Shown one piece after another: positions 43,008 through 45,483 of a stretch of 45,483 nt of DNA. Made by a program: the position numbers and the translations under genes. The notes under the pieces are model-generated. The model was given only the letters and a program-made list of their open reading frames with translations. It did no database searches and had not been told where the DNA came from. Position 1 is the first letter of the stretch; every line of letters begins with the position of its first letter. This stretch comes from Alistipes sp. UBA936 (GTDB taxonomy: Bacteria > Bacteroidota > Bacteroidia > Bacteroidales > Rikenellaceae): contig DBDI01000004.1 of NCBI GenBank assembly GCA_002293505.1, forward strand, positions 1 through 45,483, in the 5' to 3' direction.

Positions 43008-43865
43008 ATGAAAGAGTTAACCCCATTCGAGAAATCAGTCATACGGGACAAAGGCACCGAGCTGCCTTTCAGTGGCAAGTACCTGTATAACAAGGCGCAA
43101 GGCAGGTATCTTTGCCGCCAATGCGGCGCGCCACTTTATCGCTCCGAAGACAAGTTTCCTTCGAGTTGCGGCTGGCCGAGTTTTGATGACGAGATCCCAA
43201 GTGCCGTAAAGCGCTCACTCGATGCCGACGGGGTGCGTACCGAAATAACCTGTGCCACCTGCGGAGGTCACCTCGGGCACGTGTTTGAGGGTGAGGGCCA
43301 TACGGACAAAAATGTGAGGCATTGCGTCAATTCGGTCTCGATGGTTTTTGTGCCCGCGGAGGGCGAAACGGCGAACCAGGCTGACCACGAAACCGCAATT
43401 TTTGCAGGCGGATGTTTCTGGGGCGTGGAGTATTTGATGCAGCGCCAGCCAGGGGTCATTTCCGTGCAGTCGGGCTATATGGGCGGGCATATCCGCCAAC
43501 CGCGCTACGAGCAGGTGAAGAGTGGCGACACGGGTCACGCCGAGGTCGTGAAGGTGGATTTCGACCCGAGCGTAGTGTCGTACGAGACGCTGGCAAGGCT
43601 GTTTTTCGAGATCCACGACCCCACGCAGACGGACGGCCAAGGCCCCGATATCGGTCATCAGTATCGTTCGGCGATATTCTACACCTCTGAACAGCAGCGC
43701 GATACGGCCAAAAAACTTGTCGGTGAACTCAGGATGAAAGGCTACGAGGTAGTCACCTCGATCGAGCGCGCTCGCACGTTTTGGCCTGCCGAGGATTACC
43801 ATCAAAACTATTACGCGCGAAAGGGCACCCAGCCGTACTGTCACGTATACACAAAGCGGTTCTGA
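43008..43865 (+). CDS. msrBA: Fused methionine sulfoxide reductase MsrB-MsrA
   Basis: 285 residues from MKELTPFEKSVIRDKGTEL; an in-frame GTG at 42945 would add 21 unlike residues. The N-terminal MsrB domain has two zinc CxxC pairs (CRQCGAPLY and CATCGGHLGH) and the catalytic Cys in RHCVNSVSM (~106). The C-terminal MsrA domain has GCFWGVEY with its catalytic Cys at ~136, then GHAEVVKVDFDP. Together they repair both R and S forms of methionine sulfoxide. No signal peptide is seen, so it is cytoplasmic. It starts 59 bases after the HTH gene; whether it is co-transcribed is unclear. Confidence 0.95.
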   Translation: MKELTPFEKSVIRDKGTELPFSGKYLYNKAQGRYLCRQCGAPLYRSEDKFPSSCGWPSFDDEIPSAVKRSLDADGVRTEITCATCGGHLGHVFEGEGHTDKNVRHCVNSVSMVFVPAEGETANQADHETAIFAGGCFWGVEYLMQRQPGVISVQSGYMGGHIRQPRYEQVKSGDTGHAEVVKVDFDPSVVSYETLARLFFEIHDPTQTDGQGPDIGHQYRSAIFYTSEQQRDTAKKLVGELRMKGYEVVTSIERARTFWPAEDYHQNYYARKGTQPYCHVYTKRF

Positions 43866-43868
43866 GGA

Positions 43869-45215
43869 TTATTTCTCCACCTGTTCAAGAACCCGATCTG
43901 CCTTCTGAAACATTTGTTGTACAAAAGGAGTTGGATTGCAGTAAGATAAAATTCGTTTAGCTTCCAACGCAAACTGAACAGCCGATTCGATATTGTGAAG
44001 ATCCTTTTGACAATACATAGCAATGTTGACGTATGTCATAGCCAGGCACGGCAAATAGGCCTGAGGATTTTCAACAGCCAAATTCTTCCATAAATCCACT
44101 GCCTCATCCCACGACGCCTTTGCTCCGGCAAAATCACCTGTGTATCTCTGCACTGATCCAAAACTATTGAGAGTGTGTGCAAGATCCGAACGGTAATCGG
44201 GATTCTCTTCAGCCAACCGTCTACGAATCTCCAACGCCTTTGAGAGCGATACTTCCGCCTCAGAAAAATTCATCGATTGCAGTTGCAAATTCCCCAAATT
44301 GTATAGCGTCTGAGCAATATCGAAGTTGTAGTTTTCAGGATCTCGTGCAGCCAATCGCTTCCTGATTTTCAGTGCTTTGTTATATGACGCCATAGCTCCG
44401 ACCATATCTCCGGTGGCACGTTGCATAGCACCCATATTATTGTAAATAGTGGCTTTGAAGGGATAGTATTTATCTGGATACCTTTCTGCCAATTCATTAG
44501 CCATTGTCAATGCCTCGTTGTAGGAAGTCTGCGCCTTATCATAATCACCCATCTCGTTTTGAACCCTCGCTAAATCGTTCAACACAGACGCTTTTTCTTC
44601 CGGCGAGGAGGCGAGCGATAAAGCTCGTAAATAATATTCCGACGCCAGACTTAAGTGGTTGAGTTTGTGGTGAAAATTTGCAAATTCATAATTGTTCGCG
44701 TAAGAGGAGTGAATTGTTGTCGCCGCAACATACTCGTGCGCGGCATCTGTGAAGTTTAATTTTAGCACATACAATCGGGCCTTTGCCAAATGTCGTTCCG
44801 CAGCGTCGACATCTGCTTCATCTGTATCGAGCGATTCGAGAGCCTGATCGATCTCCCCTTTTTGCAATAAACTACGGAGGTGTTGCTTCCATTTGGGTGT
44901 TTTTCTGCCCGAAAGTTGTTGCTGCAACTCTTCGATGGTCTTCTTCATCAATTCTCTCTCTTCAACCAATTTGGCATCAGCAAGCTTTGTTGCAGTCAGA
45001 ATATCGAGTTTTATAGGGGCAGGTTTCTCTTTGCTCTTGAACAATTTCTCGATAAACGGGACGAGAATTAGCAGCAGCCCCAATACATAGACCACTTTGG
45101 AAGTCCCATTGCCAAAAAATTTGATGGTTTGCTGCACGATATTCGCAACAACAACCAACAAACCTACAGCAAACCAAATAATATTCGTCCGAGAGAACTT
45201 TTTAATGATCGACAT
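43869..45215 (-). CDS. Membrane-anchored TPR protein
   Basis: 448 residues from the ATG at 45215. Two N-terminal membrane segments (~14-32 and ~42-58) are followed by a charged coiled stretch (~85-105). About eight tetratricopeptide repeats come next, e.g. LNDLARVQNEMGDYDKAQTS, IYNNMGAMQRATGDMVGAMA, LYNLGNLQLQSMNFSEAEVS and TLNSFGSVQRYTGDFAGAKA. The repeats are spaced as in kinesin-light-chain-type TPRs. A scaffold or adaptor role is likely; the partner is unknown. The start is set by the -7 box ending three bases upstream; a TTG two codons earlier would overlap that box. It ends three bases from the convergent msrBA gene. Confidence 0.85.
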   Translation of the reverse strand: MSIIKKFSRTNIIWFAVGLLVVVANIVQQTIKFFGNGTSKVVYVLGLLLILVPFIEKLFKSKEKPAPIKLDILTATKLADAKLVEERELMKKTIEELQQQLSGRKTPKWKQHLRSLLQKGEIDQALESLDTDEADVDAAERHLAKARLYVLKLNFTDAAHEYVAATTIHSSYANNYEFANFHHKLNHLSLASEYYLRALSLASSPEEKASVLNDLARVQNEMGDYDKAQTSYNEALTMANELAERYPDKYYPFKATIYNNMGAMQRATGDMVGAMASYNKALKIRKRLAARDPENYNFDIAQTLYNLGNLQLQSMNFSEAEVSLSKALEIRRRLAEENPDYRSDLAHTLNSFGSVQRYTGDFAGAKASWDEAVDLWKNLAVENPQAYLPCLAMTYVNIAMYCQKDLHNIESAVQFALEAKRILSYCNPTPFVQQMFQKADRVLEQVEK

Positions 45216-45218
45216 TCG

Positions 45219-45226
45219 CAAAGATA
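45219..45226 (-). promoter_or_regulatory. -7 box directly before the TPR gene
   Basis: TATCTTTG on the minus strand fits TAnnTTTG and ends three bases before the ATG at 45215. TTTT (45248-45251) lies 21 bases upstream as a 3/4 match to the -33 element. Transcription would start at about the ATG itself. Confidence 0.6.
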
Positions 45227-45381
45227 GTTATTTTTTGTTAATTGTGTAAAACTTTTTGATGGTTAGTTGTTTGCACTATAACTGCCTATCTTTTTTAGGG
45301 ATGTGACGAAGTACAAATTCAGTTAGAAAAAACAGGCTTTTCGGATTGTAGTATGCAAATCCGCTGATAATCTAAAATAAC

Positions 45382-45421
45382 AAATCGCCCAGCATCTTCT
45401 CTACAAGAATTTAGGCGATTT
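45382..45421 (-). terminator. Hairpin after tRNA-Phe
   Basis: AAATCGCC (45382-45389) pairs perfectly with GGCGATTT (45414-45421), enclosing a 24-base loop. On the minus strand it follows the tRNA 3' end by 6 bases and is followed by a T-rich stretch. The long loop makes it a weaker terminator candidate. Confidence 0.5.
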
Positions 45422-45427
45422 ATTCTG

Positions 45428-45483
45428 TGGTACCACTCGGAATCGAACCAAGGACACAAGGATTTTCAGTCCTTTGCTCTACC
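45428..45483 (-). tRNA. tRNA-Phe (GAA), 5' part outside the window
   Basis: On the minus strand the anticodon stem AAGGA/TCCTT encloses the loop CTGAAAA, giving anticodon GAA (45467-45465). A variable loop GTGTC and the T-arm CTTGG-TTCGATT-CCGAG follow. The 3' acceptor strand is TGGTACC with discriminator A; CCA is not encoded. The D-arm end GGTAGAGC is at the window edge and the 5' acceptor strand is missing. Confidence 0.9.

Overview
The window looks like a chromosomal segment of a Bacteroidota bacterium, most likely order Bacteroidales. The evidence is a fused SecDF, repeated TAnnTTTG promoter boxes with almost no Shine-Dalgarno sites, Mfa2/fimbrillin lipoproteins, lipoboxes, a split CcsB/CcsA pair and indolepyruvate oxidoreductase genes. 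The core genes are GC-rich, which would suit an Alistipes/Rikenellaceae-like organism, but the genus is not proven. Two stretches (about 1-1700 and 28860-39160) are visibly AT-richer and look acquired.

Layout. (1) 1-1697: 3' part of a secreted HExxH metallopeptidase and an overlapping lipoprotein gene, closed by a strong terminator. (2) 1786-7382: secDF, a Rid/chorismatase-like protein, ccsB and ccsA, a tight plus-strand operon. (3) 7588-8963, minus: a WYL regulator coupled to a VOC-fold protein. (4) 9027-15649, minus: seven overlapping genes (DUF2461, omega-amidase-like hydrolase, iorA, iorB, aminotransferase, paaK, tandem ACT protein). Together they read as a route from aromatic amino acids through arylpyruvates to arylacetyl-CoA and arylacetates. 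(5) 15711-23030: a tricorn-like S41 peptidase, a HelD-like helicase, a nucleotidyltransferase-like protein, a GNAT acetyltransferase and a PAS/LuxR regulator. Several of these appear to be transcribed with no leader or an extremely short one.

(6) 23102-28642: a fimbrial operon (Mfa2-like anchor, then a fimbrillin-like lipoprotein with a C-terminal FISUMP-type domain). It faces a 384-bp segment bounded by 25-bp inverted repeats. A Bacteroidota promoter sits inside and points AWAY from the fimbrial genes, into two tandem terminators. A tyrosine recombinase lies just beyond. I read this as a phase-variable promoter switch captured in the OFF state, and it is the best-supported unusual system here.

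(7) 28864-39164: an Rhs/YD-repeat polymorphic-toxin locus. The Rhs shell appears split between two secreted proteins. The second carries its own signal peptide and seven Ig-like repeats inserted where the shell would continue, and ends in a tip with an HExxH motif. Downstream are a candidate immunity protein, an orphan Rhs-core/JAMM-like tip with a YbbC/NTF2-like immunity lipoprotein, and a third core fragment that runs out of frame into the 3' remnant of another gene. (8) 39167-42948: six overlapping genes for a type II secretion/type IV pilus-like assembly (GspC-like, GspK-like, two pseudopilins, GspF, HTH protein). (9) 43008-45483: an MsrB-MsrA fusion, a TPR membrane protein and a partial tRNA-Phe.
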